Notes under the pieces: model-generated | Told to the model about the DNA's origin: nothing | Database searches by the model: none | The model's input: only the letters and a program-made list of their open reading frames with translations | Part shown: in pieces, positions 16,735 through 25,766 of the stretch | Layout of the letters: each line of letters starts with the position of its first letter | Numbering within the stretch: position 1 is the first letter of the stretch | Translations under genes and position numbers: made by a program | Source of the DNA: Pelagibius sp050043265 | GTDB taxonomy: Bacteria; Pseudomonadota; Alphaproteobacteria; Kiloniellales; Kiloniellaceae | Assembly: GCA_050043265.1 (NCBI GenBank) | Contig: JBHJIR010000027.1 | Location: 10,948-74,947 of the forward strand | Reading direction: 5' to 3' | DNA: 64,000 nt

Positions 16735-16758
16735 TTTTGATTGAACGTTCAATCAAAA
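16735..16758. promoter_or_regulatory. BetI-type operator, perfect 24-bp palindrome
   Basis: The centre is TTGATTGAACGTTCAATCAA, extended by TT and AA on the two sides to a perfect 24-base palindrome. It lies between betI (start 16645, minus) and choX (start 16918, plus), where one repressor dimer pair could control both. It matches the ATTGA-xxx-TCAAT style of BetI sites. Confidence 0.85.
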
Positions 16759-16917
16759 AAAACTAGGCTCGCCTTTCGTTGCGACGACGACTAACGAATT
16801 GCAGCGCATCCGGCGCAGGCGGAGGGGGTTCCGCCGTAACGCCGGGGCGCCGCCGCCCGGTGCAATGCCGGCGCGGCCTGAAAGATTCAGGGAACAGGAA
16901 AACTGGAGGCACAACTG

Positions 16918-17892
16918 ATGACCAAGACTTTCCGCATGCGCGGCGCTGTCGGCAGCGCCCTTACGGCACTGGCTTTCGTGTCGGCGCTGGGTACGGCAGT
17001 ATCGCCCGCCTGGGCGGCCGATCCGGCGTCCTGCAAGGAAGTGAACTTCGCCGACGTCGGCTGGACCGACATCACGGCGACCACGGCGGCCACCTCGGTG
17101 GTGCTGGAAGGCCTCGGCTACGCGCCGGAGGCGGAGTTGCTGGCGGTGCCGGTGACCTACGCCAGCCTGAAGAACGGCGATATCGACATCTTCCTCGGCA
17201 ACTGGATGCCGACCATGGAAGGCGATCTTGCCAAGTACCGCGACGAGGGCTCGGTCGAGGTGCTGGGCGCCAACCTGACGGGTGCCAAGTACACCCTGGC
17301 AGTGCCGAAATACACCGCCGATGCGGGCCTGAAGGACTTCGCCGACATCGCCAAGTTCAAGGACAAGCTGGACGGCAAGATCTACGGTATCGAACCGGGC
17401 AACGACGGCAACCGCCTGATCCTCGACATGATCGACCAGGACGCCTTCGGCCGGAAGGGCTTCGAGGTGGGCGAGGCTTCCGAAGCGGGTATGTTGACCC
17501 AGGTCGCCCGCGCCGCGAAGCGCAACGAGGACATCGTCTTCCTGGGCTGGGCGCCGCACCCGATGAACAACAACTTCGACCTGGTCTACCTCTCCGGCGG
17601 CGACGACTTCTTCGGCCCGGACTACGGCGGCGCGACGGTCTACACCAACGTCCGCAAGGGCTACACCGGCGAGTGCCCGAACGTCGGCAAGCTGCTGGAC
17701 AACCTGGTCTTCTCCCTGCCCATGGAGGGTGCCATCATGGGCGCGATCCTGGATGAAGAGAAGGATCCGAAGGACGCGGCGACGGCTTGGCTGAAGGCCA
17801 ATCCGGGCGTGCTGGACGGCTGGCTGGCCGGCGTCGAGACCATCGACGGCAAGCCGGGCCTGCCCGCGGTGAAGGGCCATCTCGGCCTGTAA
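16918..17892 (+). CDS. choX: choline ABC transporter substrate-binding protein
   Basis: 324 residues. A signal peptide ends at AVSPAWA-ADPASC. The mature protein has the ProX/ChoX pattern: VNFADVGWTDITATTAATSVVLEGLGY, YASLKNGDIDIFLGNWMP and FLGWAPHPMNNNFDLVYLSGGDDFFGPDYGGATVYT, which holds the aromatic and Asn residues of the choline cage. It binds choline in the periplasm for ChoWV. An 11-bp hairpin (17922-17947) follows before choW, a common arrangement that keeps the binding protein in excess over the permease. Confidence 0.95.
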   Translation: MTKTFRMRGAVGSALTALAFVSALGTAVSPAWAADPASCKEVNFADVGWTDITATTAATSVVLEGLGYAPEAELLAVPVTYASLKNGDIDIFLGNWMPTMEGDLAKYRDEGSVEVLGANLTGAKYTLAVPKYTADAGLKDFADIAKFKDKLDGKIYGIEPGNDGNRLILDMIDQDAFGRKGFEVGEASEAGMLTQVARAAKRNEDIVFLGWAPHPMNNNFDLVYLSGGDDFFGPDYGGATVYTNVRKGYTGECPNVGKLLDNLVFSLPMEGAIMGAILDEEKDPKDAATAWLKANPGVLDGWLAGVETIDGKPGLPAVKGHLGL

Positions 17893-17921
17893 ATCGCAGC
17901 GTGATTGCATGTAAAGTGGAA

Positions 17922-17947
17922 ACGGTCAGGCCAGGAGGCCTGGCCGT
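17922..17947 (+). terminator. choX-choW intercistronic hairpin (attenuator-like)
   Basis: ACGGTCAGGCC / GGCCTGGCCGT, 11 pairs with one G-T, loop AGGA. No T-run follows, so partial termination or protection of the choX message is more likely than full termination. Confidence 0.55.
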
Positions 17948-17983
17948 TCTGCTATGGGGACGGGCATAGAAGGGGGAAGTCGG

Positions 17984-18832
17984 ATGGATTGGCTGACGGA
18001 CAACAAGATCCCGCTGGGCAAGTGGATCCAGGGCTTCGTGGAATTTCTCAACGACCACGCGGGCTGGTTTTTCGACGGCATCTCCGACGTGCTGCGTTTC
18101 CTGATCGACGGCCTGACCGACCTGCTGCAGTTCACCCCGCCGCTGCTGCTGGTCGCGCTCATCGCCGCCGCCGCCTATTGGTTGCAGCGATCGGTCTGGT
18201 TGGCGGTCGGCGTGGCGCTTTCCCTGGTGCTGATCATCAATCTCGGTTATTGGGAAGAGACCGTCGAAACGCTCTCCCTGGTGATTTACGCCACCTTCTT
18301 CTGCACGGTGATCGGCGTGCCCCTGGGCATCGCCGCGGCCCACCGGCCCTGGCTCTATACCGCCATGCGGCCGGTGCTGGACCTGATGCAGACCATCCCG
18401 ACCTTCGCCTATCTGATTCCGACGCTGATCATCTTCGGGCTTGGCGTCGTGCCGGGGCTGATTTCCACGGTGATCTTCGCCATCCCGGCGCCGATCCGTT
18501 TGACCTATCTCGGTGTCTCCTCGGTGCCCACGAACCTCTACGAAGCCGGCGAGTCCTTCGGCGCCACCAAGAGTCAGCTGCTGTGGAAGGTGGAACTGCC
18601 GCACGCCATGCCGACCATCATGGCGGGGGTCACCCAGTGCATCATGCTGTCGCTTTCCATGGTGGTGATCGCCGCGCTGGTCGGCGCCGACGGGCTCGGC
18701 AAGCCGGTGGTGCGCGCGTTGAATACCGTCAATGTCGCACAAGGCTTCGAGGCCGGATTGAGCATCGTCATCGTGGCGATCCTGCTGGACCGCCTCTGCA
18801 AACAGCGCGACGTGAAGCAGAAGGGGCGCTGA
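17984..18832 (+). CDS. choW: choline ABC transporter permease
   Basis: 282 residues from ATG 17984; the in-frame ATG at 17954 lies only 6 bases after the hairpin and has a poorer ribosome site. Six or so hydrophobic segments follow an N-terminal soluble stretch. The EAA loop is YEAGESFGATKSQLLWKVELPHAMPTIMAG, as in ProW/ChoW. It forms the inner-membrane channel for choline uptake. It is co-transcribed with choX and choV. Confidence 0.93.
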   Translation: MDWLTDNKIPLGKWIQGFVEFLNDHAGWFFDGISDVLRFLIDGLTDLLQFTPPLLLVALIAAAAYWLQRSVWLAVGVALSLVLIINLGYWEETVETLSLVIYATFFCTVIGVPLGIAAAHRPWLYTAMRPVLDLMQTIPTFAYLIPTLIIFGLGVVPGLISTVIFAIPAPIRLTYLGVSSVPTNLYEAGESFGATKSQLLWKVELPHAMPTIMAGVTQCIMLSLSMVVIAALVGADGLGKPVVRALNTVNVAQGFEAGLSIVIVAILLDRLCKQRDVKQKGR

Positions 18833-18835
18833 GCG

Positions 18836-20071
18836 ATGAGCAAGGAAAACCCCATCACCGTCGAGTTCCAGAACGTCGATATCATTTTCGGCAAGGAGCC
18901 GCAGAAGGCGCTGACCCTGCTGGACCAGGGCGCGACCCGCGACGAGATCCTGAGCCAGACCGACAACGTGGTCGGTGTCGCCGATGCCTCGCTGGCCATC
19001 GAGGAGGGCGAGATCTGTGTGCTGATGGGGCTTTCCGGTTCCGGCAAGTCGACCCTTCTGCGCGCCGTCAACGGTCTCAACAAAGTGACCCGCGGCAAGG
19101 TTCTGGTGCGCGACCAGGAAGAGCTTGTCGACGTCGCCTCCTGCGACCCCAAAACCCTGCGGCGCCTGCGCATGAGCCGCGTCGCCATGGTGTTCCAGCA
19201 GTTCGCCCTGCTGCCCTGGCGCACGGTGGCGGAGAATGTCGGCCTGGGCCTGGAACTGCGCGGCATGGACAAGAAGGAGCGCGAGACTATCGTCGCCGAG
19301 AAGCTGGAACTGGTCGGCCTGTCGCAATGGCAGGACAAGTTCGGCCACGAATTGTCCGGCGGCATGCAGCAGCGCGTCGGCCTGGCGCGCGCCTTCGCCA
19401 CCGACGCCGATATCCTGCTGATGGACGAGCCCTTCTCGGCGCTCGACCCGCTGATCCGCGACCACCTGCAGGACGAACTGCTGGAACTGCAGCAGCGCTT
19501 GAAGAAGACCATCATCTTCGTCAGCCACGACCTCGACGAGGCCCTGAAGCTGGGCTCCCACATCGCCATCATGGAGGCCGGGCGCATCGTGCAGTACGGC
19601 GAGCCGGAGGCCATCGTGCTGAACCCGGCCAACGATTACGTCGCCGAATTCGTCGCCCACATGAATCCGTTGAACGTGCTGCGCGGCGGCTCGCTGATGA
19701 CGCCGGTCGACCAGTTGAAGCGCGAAGACGGTGCCGTGCTGCTGGACCGCGCCGGGCGCATCCGCGTGAAGCTGGACGCCGGCGGCGCGCCGCAGTCGGT
19801 CTCGCTGGACGGCTTCCTCGGCCGCCTGATGCCCTATACGGCGGACATGGACATCGCCGCGCTGCCGTCGACGGCCCTCATCACCGCGCCCTGCGACATG
19901 TCGATGCGGGTTGCCATCGAACTGCGCCAGGCGACCGGCCACCCGGTGGCCCTGGTCGAGGACGGCAAGCTGGTCGGCGTCTGTGGCGATGAGGAGATCT
20001 ACGCCGGCATCCTGCGCCAGACCAGCGCCGACGAGCGCGGCGCCGGCGAAGCCGCGGGGATGGTGCTGTGA
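18836..20071 (+). CDS. choV: choline ABC transporter ATP-binding protein
   Basis: 411 residues. Walker A GLSGSGKST, Q-loop VFQQFALLPWRTV, signature LSGGMQQRVGLARAFA, Walker B ILLMDEPFSALDP and switch HDLDEALKLG. The N-terminal extension (VDIIFGKEPQKALTLLDQGATRDEIL) is specific to ProV/ChoV proteins. The last 120 residues are a CBS-like regulatory part. It energises ChoXW. The end overlaps the HAD gene by GTGA. Confidence 0.94.
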   Translation: MSKENPITVEFQNVDIIFGKEPQKALTLLDQGATRDEILSQTDNVVGVADASLAIEEGEICVLMGLSGSGKSTLLRAVNGLNKVTRGKVLVRDQEELVDVASCDPKTLRRLRMSRVAMVFQQFALLPWRTVAENVGLGLELRGMDKKERETIVAEKLELVGLSQWQDKFGHELSGGMQQRVGLARAFATDADILLMDEPFSALDPLIRDHLQDELLELQQRLKKTIIFVSHDLDEALKLGSHIAIMEAGRIVQYGEPEAIVLNPANDYVAEFVAHMNPLNVLRGGSLMTPVDQLKREDGAVLLDRAGRIRVKLDAGGAPQSVSLDGFLGRLMPYTADMDIAALPSTALITAPCDMSMRVAIELRQATGHPVALVEDGKLVGVCGDEEIYAGILRQTSADERGAGEAAGMVL

Positions 20072-20787
20072 CCATCCAGGGTATTCTCTTCGACAAGGAC
20101 GGCACGCTGCTGGACTACGATGCCACCTGGATGCCGCTGAACAAGCAGGCGGCGCTGGAGGCGGCGGGCGGCGACGCGGCCCTGGCGGAAAGCCTGCTGG
20201 TCGCCACCGGCTACGATCCGGCGACCGAATCCCACCTGCCCAACTCGCTGCTGGTCAGCGCCAGCAACGACGTCATTGCCGGCTCCTGGGCCGCCCTGTT
20301 GGGCGCCGATCCGGCGGCGCTGACCCGGCGCATTACCGGGATCTTCGAGGCCAACAGCGCGGCGACCGCCGTGGCCGTCGCCGGCATGGCGGCGGTGCTG
20401 GTCTCCCTGAAGGCGCGCGGCCTCACCCTCGGTGTCGCCACCAACGACAGCGAGGACAGCGCCCACGCCAGCCTGGCGCCCTTCGGCGTGATCGAGCATT
20501 TCGATTTCATCGCCGGTTTCGATTCCGGTCACGGGGCGAAGCCCGGCCCCGGCATGGTCGAGGCCTTCTGCAAAGCCACCGGGCTGGCACCGGCCGCCGT
20601 CGCCGTGGTCGGCGACAGCCACCACGACATGGCCATGGGCCGCAACGCCGGAGTCGGACTCCTGGTCGGCGTGCTGACGGGAACCGGCGGCCGCGACGAC
20701 CTCACGCCGCACGCCCATCACGTGCTGGACAGCATTCTGGAACTGGAAGCGCTGCTGGACGCGCTGGCGGCGCCGCGCCGCGCGTAG
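20068..20787 (+). CDS. HAD-family hydrolase (phosphoglycolate phosphatase-like)
   Basis: 239 residues with a GTG start overlapping the choV stop. HAD motif I is F-D-K-D-G-T-L-L-D-Y, with the acid GVATNDSED motif II region, K-P-G-P motif III and VGDSHHDMAMGRNAG motif IV. It probably hydrolyses a small phosphate ester in the cytoplasm. Translational coupling to choV links it to choline uptake. Phosphorylcholine or another phosphorylated amine is a conceivable substrate, but nothing in the sequence proves it. Confidence 0.85.
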   Translation: MTIQGILFDKDGTLLDYDATWMPLNKQAALEAAGGDAALAESLLVATGYDPATESHLPNSLLVSASNDVIAGSWAALLGADPAALTRRITGIFEANSAATAVAVAGMAAVLVSLKARGLTLGVATNDSEDSAHASLAPFGVIEHFDFIAGFDSGHGAKPGPGMVEAFCKATGLAPAAVAVVGDSHHDMAMGRNAGVGLLVGVLTGTGGRDDLTPHAHHVLDSILELEALLDALAAPRRA

Positions 20788-20823
20788 CGCCCGCCGCCCT
20801 TCGGCGTATCGATGCGGGGCGGC

Positions 20824-21351
20824 TCAGTGCGGCTGGCTGTCCTGGGCGTCGTCGGCCTCGTCTTCGGCTTCCTCGCCCTGGTCCCAGGGCAGCGCCTGGC
20901 TGTTGTCGAACAGGGCCTGGTAGAGTGTCACCTTGCCGTCGGCGGCGTCGGGCAGGTTCATCTTGATGGCGTGGCCCAGCAGCGCCTCGGGCACCACGGT
21001 GATGCCGTGGTCGGCGAGGGCGGCGAGCACGTCTGCTTCGGCTTCGGAGTAGGGCTCCCGCAGGATCTCCACATGGTCCTCGCCGACCCGCTGCAGCAGG
21101 GCATAGGGGCCGACCATGGAGAGCCACAGGCCGAGGTCCTCGGAGCCTTCGCTGACCAGATAGGTGAAGGCGATGTCCTCTTCGGAGTCGGTCGTCTCGA
21201 GGATCTCGAAGGACTCTTCCAACTGGTCCAGCAAGGGATCGTAGCCCTGGTACTCGACGGCCGCGTCGACGAAGCCGAAGTCGGGCGCTTCCAGCGACCC
21301 GTAGGCGTCCTTGATGGCGGCAACGATGGCGAAGATTTCGGGAGCGTTCAT
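20824..21351 (-). CDS. acidic hypothetical protein in the betaine-homocysteine methyltransferase operon
   Basis: 175 residues, no signal peptide or membrane segment, strongly acidic with an acidic tail (EEAEDEADDAQDSQ). Readable regions include FVDAAVEYQGYDPLLDQLEESFEILETTDSEEDIAFTYLV and LGLWLSMVGPYALLQRV. I recognise no family. It begins 42 bases after the bmtA stop and is very likely co-transcribed with it, which suggests a role in betaine or homocysteine metabolism. Confidence 0.75.
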   Translation of the reverse strand: MNAPEIFAIVAAIKDAYGSLEAPDFGFVDAAVEYQGYDPLLDQLEESFEILETTDSEEDIAFTYLVSEGSEDLGLWLSMVGPYALLQRVGEDHVEILREPYSEAEADVLAALADHGITVVPEALLGHAIKMNLPDAADGKVTLYQALFDNSQALPWDQGEEAEDEADDAQDSQPH

Positions 21352-21393
21352 GCCGGACGTCCTCGCACCATCTCTGTTTCTCCGGCTCGGTTT

Positions 21394-22446
21394 CTACGGT
21401 TCGGCGCGGCCGCGGCGGCGGCCGGTGCGCCGACCGGCGCTCTGGGCTTCGGGCAGGGCGCCCAGCGGGCCGGCCTGCTGCTGCTCGGCACCCTTGGAGA
21501 TCTCGCCCAGCTTGGCGATGACCGTCGCCATCTCCGGCGCGGCGCCCTTTTCGTGATGCTCCAGGGCGTCGCGCATGGCGCGGACGTGCTCCGGCGTGGT
21601 GCCGCAGCAGCCGCCGATGATGCGCACCCCGGCGTCGAGCGCCAGGCGGGCGTAGTCGGCCATCAGCTCCGGCGTGCCGGAATATTCGATCTCGCCGTCG
21701 ACGTACTGCGGGATGCCGCAGTTGCTCTTGGCGACCAGCACGTCGGCCGGGGCCTTCGCGCTTTCCAGGTTCAGCAGAGCGGCCATCAGCTCCGAGGCGC
21801 CGGTGCCGCAGTTGCCGCCGAAGGCGATGGGCCGCGGGTCCAGCGCATGGGCCAGTTCGGCGAGCTGGGCCGGGGTGACGCCCATCATGGTGCGCCCGTT
21901 GGTGTCGAAAGACAGGGTGACCACGTAGGGCAGCCCGGCGGCGGTGACGCCCTGCACGGCGGCCTTCACCTCGTCGATGGAGGACATGGTCTCGATCCAG
22001 GCAAGGTCGGCGCCGCCGGCGGCCAGGCCGCGGGCCTGTTCCTCGAAGGCCTTGGCGCCGGCCTCGACGGTCAGCGGGCCCAGGGGCACGAAGAGGTCGC
22101 CGGTAGGCCCGATGGAGCCGGCGACGATGACGTCGTCGCGGCCGCTTTCCTGCGCGGCGCGACGGCCCAGCTCGGCGGCGGCCTTGTTGATCTCGAAGAC
22201 CCGGTCGTCGGCCTTGTGCAGCTTCAGCCGGTTGGCGGTGCCGCCGAAGGTGTTGGTCAGGACGACGTCGGAGCCGGCGTCGATGAAGCTGCGGTAGTGC
22301 CGCACCACGTCGTCCGGGCGCTCCAGGTTCCACAGTTCCGGCGCGTCGCCGTGCTGCAGGCCCATGGCGAAGAAATTGGTGCCGGTGGCGCCGTCGGCCA
22401 GCAGCCAGGGGCGGGTTTCGAGCAGGGCGGTCAACCGGTCGGCCAT
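21394..22446 (-). CDS. bmtA: betaine--homocysteine S-methyltransferase (zinc-dependent)
   Basis: 350 residues. It opens with LADGATGTNFFAMGL, the start of the homocysteine methyltransferase barrel. Zinc cysteines are in GGNCGTG and GGCCGTTPEHV. The likely reaction moves a methyl group from glycine betaine to homocysteine, giving dimethylglycine and methionine; an S-methylmethionine or other donor cannot be excluded by sequence alone. Setting beside bet/cho genes and a dimethylglycine oxidase supports betaine. The last 15 residues (AGRRTGRRRGRAEP) are an arginine-rich tail like those on other one-carbon proteins in this window. Confidence 0.88.
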   Translation of the reverse strand: MADRLTALLETRPWLLADGATGTNFFAMGLQHGDAPELWNLERPDDVVRHYRSFIDAGSDVVLTNTFGGTANRLKLHKADDRVFEINKAAAELGRRAAQESGRDDVIVAGSIGPTGDLFVPLGPLTVEAGAKAFEEQARGLAAGGADLAWIETMSSIDEVKAAVQGVTAAGLPYVVTLSFDTNGRTMMGVTPAQLAELAHALDPRPIAFGGNCGTGASELMAALLNLESAKAPADVLVAKSNCGIPQYVDGEIEYSGTPELMADYARLALDAGVRIIGGCCGTTPEHVRAMRDALEHHEKGAAPEMATVIAKLGEISKGAEQQQAGPLGALPEAQSAGRRTGRRRGRAEP

Positions 22447-22775
22447 AGGGTCAGCGGGGTCCTTTCGGGAAGCAGATGCCGGACGATAAGGCCTCCGGCG
22501 GAGGAGGGCAAGAAGCAGGGAGCCGCCAGGCGATGACCGTGCGGCCCCGGAGGCCCGAGACCGGCCCGGGCCCGGCCCGGGCCCGCTTTCAGACTGACGC
22601 GGGATATCGGCGGTCAGCGAACTCGTGGCCCCACCCCCCTCCTAACCTCCCCCCATCAAGGGGGGAGGGATTTTAGGGAGCGGCGGCGTTAAATCGTTCC
22701 CTCTCCCTTGGGTGGCGGAGGGCCAGGTGGGGGTGATGCCCTAGCCGTTGAGAGCGTCGGAAAGATGAGGTCCGT
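22447..22775. other. intergenic region with GC palindrome and family B-like repeat
   Basis: 329 bases between the dimethylglycine oxidase-like gene and bmtA (both minus). 22562-22585 is a tandem GGCCCGGGCC-type palindrome made only of G and C. 22627-22741 is a palindromic repeat resembling family B, with stem CCTCCCCCC / GGGGGGAGG (22646-22654 and 22660-22668) and a following TTTT. It may end transcription entering from either side. Confidence 0.6.
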
Positions 22776-25343
22776 TTACGACTTCATCCGCTCGTTGGTG
22801 GGGTCGTAGAGCGCCTTCATACCGACGGCTTCGACCCGGACCGGGAACTTCTGATTGAAGTACTCGATCTCCAGCGCCCGGCCCTCCTCGCACCAGTCGT
22901 GCGGCAGGTAGCCGAGCGCGATGTTCTTTCCGATCGACGGGCCGTAGACCAGGCTGGTGGTGTAGGAGCGCCGGCCGAGCGAGTCGATCAGCACCTCGTT
23001 GGTGTTGGGATCGACGATGGGGCAGTTGCCCATCATGAAGCGCGCCACGCCGTCCTTGTCGACGTTGTCGGTCACCGTCAGCGTGCAGAGCATCGCCGGC
23101 TGGTGCTTGCGCTCGCGCTGTTCGAGATAGGCGGCCTTGCCGTGGAAGTCGGCGGCCTTGACCTTCGGACGGGCGAGCCCGGCCTCGATCAGATTGTAGT
23201 CGGTCAGCAGGTCCGCGTTCTGAAGACGCAGGCTCTTTTCCAGCCGGCGGCTGTTGGCGTAGGTCTCGATGCCGATCGGGGTGATGCCGATTTCGTAGAA
23301 CATATCCCACAGCGCCAGGCCGTAGCTGAGCGGGAAGTGAAGCTCCCAGCCCTGCTCACCGACATAGGAGATGCGGAAGCCCTTCACCGGAATGCCGCGC
23401 AGGGTGAAGTCCTTGCAGGCGGCAAAACCGAAGTTCTCCTTGTCGAGCCCGGCCGGATCGTCGGCCAGTTTTTTCAGGTGCTCGCGGGCGTTGGGCCCCC
23501 AGACGCCGATGCAGCCATAGTGGTCGGTGCGATCCTCGACGTAGACCGACCATTCCTTGTCCTGGGTCATGCGGCGCAGGTAGGTGGCGTCCCGGTTGCC
23601 GGCGTCGCCGCCGTCGATCACGCGGAAGCGGTCCTCGGCCAGGCGCAGGACGGTCAGGTCCGCCTGCACGCCGCCGGCGGAATCGAGGAAGTTGGTGTAG
23701 ACGCCCTTGCCGACCGGCGTGTCGCCCGCGACCTTCGAGGAGGAGACGTACTCCATCAGCCGTTCCGCGTCGCGCCCCGAGACGTCGTAGATCGCAAAGT
23801 GGGACAGGTTGACCATCCCGACGTTCTCGGAGAGCTCGAGGTGCTCGGCATTGGAGACGCGCCAGAAGTGGCGGTTGTCCCACTCGTTCAGCCGCTCCGG
23901 CACGCGGTCGGCGTATTTGGCCAGCAGCGTCGCCTCGTTGGCGGCGTAGCCGTGCGCCCGCTCCCAGCCGGCGATATCCATGAAATAGCCGCCCAGCTCC
24001 TTTTCGCGCAGGTAAAAGGGGCTGCACCGCAGGTTGCGGCCCTTGGAATAGGGCTCGCGGTTGTGGACGGGCGGGTTGTAGATCTTGAACGCCGTTTCGT
24101 AGCAGCGGTCGGCGATGAACTTTTCCGACTTCTGAATCGGATAGTAGCGGGCGTAGTCGATGGCGTGATGGTCGATGTCGGTCCGCCCGTCGGTCATCCA
24201 GTCGGCGATGAGCTTGCCGGTGCCCGGGCCGTCCTTGATCCAGACCGATACGCCGTACCACAGGCCGCGCACGTCGGGCGACTCGCCGATGGAGGGGCCG
24301 CCGTCGGCGGTCACCTGCAGCAGCCCGTTGAACGAATGCTTCTCGTTGTAGCCGAGCTCGCCGAGGATCGGGGTCAGTTCCATCGCGCGCTCCAGGGGCT
24401 CGATGACCTGCTCCATCTCGAGGTCGCGCTGGGAGGGGGAGAGGCGGGCCTGCTCCTTTTCCAGAAGGTCGCGCGGATGGACGAGGCGGGGCTCCTTTTC
24501 CTCGTAGTAGCCCCATTCGATCTGGCCGCCCTCGGTGGACTTCGGATCGCCGGTGTCGCGCAGGTAGGCGGAATTGCCCTGGTCGCGCAGCAGCGGATAG
24601 CCGATCTCCTTGCCGGTGCCTTCAAACGCGTTGAACGGTCCGAAGAAGGTCAGCGGATGGTCGACCGGCATGACCGGCAGATCCTCGCCCGCCATCTCGG
24701 CGATCAGACGGCCCCAGAGGCCGGCGCAGACGACGACGTAGGACGTCTCGATATAGCCGCGCTTGGTGTGGACGCCCTTGATGCGGCCGTTCTCGATATC
24801 CAGGCCGGTGCAGGGGTTGTTGGCCATAATTTCCAGCTTGCCGGTTTCCTCGGCGTCGCGGATCAGCTCCCCGGCGACGACCTGGGAGCGCGGGATCACC
24901 CGCCCCGCGTCCGGGTCCCACAGCGCGCCCTGGATGACGTCTTCGTCGACCAGCGGCATCAGTTCCTTCACCTTCCGAGGCGTGATCATCTCGACCCGGT
25001 TGCCGACGGCGCGGCCGGAGCTGACCCGGCGTTCGAGTTCGCGCAGCCGTTCGTCGGCGCCTTTGCGGGCGACTTCGATGCCGCCGATGCGGGCGTAGCG
25101 GCCGCGCTTTTCGAAGAAGTCGATGCTGTACTTGGTGGTGAAGATCGTGATCTGGTCGTGCATCGTGTTGAAACAGAAGTCGGACGCATGACCGGTCGAG
25201 CCGATGTCGGTCGGGATGCCCGACTTGTCGATCCCGATGATGTTGTCCCAGCCCCGCTCGATCAGGTGGTGGGCAACGGAGGCCCCGACGATGCCGCCCT
25301 GACCGATGATCACGACCTTCGCGCTCTTGTGGAACTGCGCCAT
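22776..25343 (-). CDS. FAD-dependent dimethylglycine/sarcosine oxidase-like enzyme with C-terminal GcvT domain
   Basis: 855 residues. The N-terminal half is a DAO-type FAD domain (VVIIGQGGIVGASVAHHLIERG). GSTGHASDF contains His52, in the place of the covalent-FAD histidine in STSHAPG of dimethylglycine oxidase. The C-terminal half is a GcvT/aminomethyltransferase fold (about residues 420-850: YVGEQGWELHFPL, GIETYANSRRLEKSLRL) that passes the methyl-derived carbon to tetrahydrofolate. It probably oxidises dimethylglycine to sarcosine in the cytoplasm. Neighbours bmtA and sox fit this step; a related secondary or tertiary amine is possible. A GGAGACGG site precedes ATG 25343. Confidence 0.83.
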   Translation of the reverse strand: MAQFHKSAKVVIIGQGGIVGASVAHHLIERGWDNIIGIDKSGIPTDIGSTGHASDFCFNTMHDQITIFTTKYSIDFFEKRGRYARIGGIEVARKGADERLRELERRVSSGRAVGNRVEMITPRKVKELMPLVDEDVIQGALWDPDAGRVIPRSQVVAGELIRDAEETGKLEIMANNPCTGLDIENGRIKGVHTKRGYIETSYVVVCAGLWGRLIAEMAGEDLPVMPVDHPLTFFGPFNAFEGTGKEIGYPLLRDQGNSAYLRDTGDPKSTEGGQIEWGYYEEKEPRLVHPRDLLEKEQARLSPSQRDLEMEQVIEPLERAMELTPILGELGYNEKHSFNGLLQVTADGGPSIGESPDVRGLWYGVSVWIKDGPGTGKLIADWMTDGRTDIDHHAIDYARYYPIQKSEKFIADRCYETAFKIYNPPVHNREPYSKGRNLRCSPFYLREKELGGYFMDIAGWERAHGYAANEATLLAKYADRVPERLNEWDNRHFWRVSNAEHLELSENVGMVNLSHFAIYDVSGRDAERLMEYVSSSKVAGDTPVGKGVYTNFLDSAGGVQADLTVLRLAEDRFRVIDGGDAGNRDATYLRRMTQDKEWSVYVEDRTDHYGCIGVWGPNAREHLKKLADDPAGLDKENFGFAACKDFTLRGIPVKGFRISYVGEQGWELHFPLSYGLALWDMFYEIGITPIGIETYANSRRLEKSLRLQNADLLTDYNLIEAGLARPKVKAADFHGKAAYLEQRERKHQPAMLCTLTVTDNVDKDGVARFMMGNCPIVDPNTNEVLIDSLGRRSYTTSLVYGPSIGKNIALGYLPHDWCEEGRALEIEYFNQKFPVRVEAVGMKALYDPTNERMKS

Positions 25344-25766
25344 TACTACCGTCTCCGTTCAAGGCCCTTTGGCCGCTGGTCCTCTGCGGGACCGGCCTCA
25401 GACAACTCGGGTCAAATACGTCCCCCGCGGGGCGGCAGGGCCATCCCCACTCAGAAGCGACAGCCGGGACGGCATAGCCGTCCCGGCAAGGCGCCTATTC
25501 TTTCCCGAAGCGGGGGCCGGCGCTCCCAGTGCCCGCGACGGCAATTGTCGTATCTCCGACACCCGGCGCGCTTCCGGTGCCGGCCGCTAAGTCCCGGATT
25601 TTCTGGGCTTTGCGGTGTCCCGCCGGCGGGCTGGAAGGAGGCGCCGGGGCGCCGCAGATGCGCCGGTGGCCGTCGCCGTTGCGACAGAGAGGCAACCCCG
25701 CGGCCACCGATAATTGAGAACTGCTTTCACGACCTGTTTTCAGGCAGGAAATTTGGGGACCACGAC
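25344..25766. promoter_or_regulatory. divergent control region between the dimethylglycine oxidase-like and MttB-family genes
   Basis: 423 bases. A perfect inverted repeat GCCGGGACGGC-ATA-GCCGTCCCGGC lies at 25463-25487, about 120 bases upstream of the minus gene and 280 upstream of the plus gene. No T-run follows on either side, so an operator or a leader hairpin is likelier than a terminator. The last 60 bases before ATG 25767 are AT-richer. No promoter was clear enough to call. Confidence 0.5.

Noticed and set aside
22447..22560. SAM- or SAH-type riboswitch upstream of bmtA
   Set aside because: No match to the conserved cores I know; only GC palindromes and repeats are seen.
22899..25766. 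Very long open frame running in front of the MttB-family gene, in frame with it (over 950 extra codons)
   Set aside because: It is antisense to the dimethylglycine oxidase-like gene and has no family-like sequence; a normal start exists at 25767.
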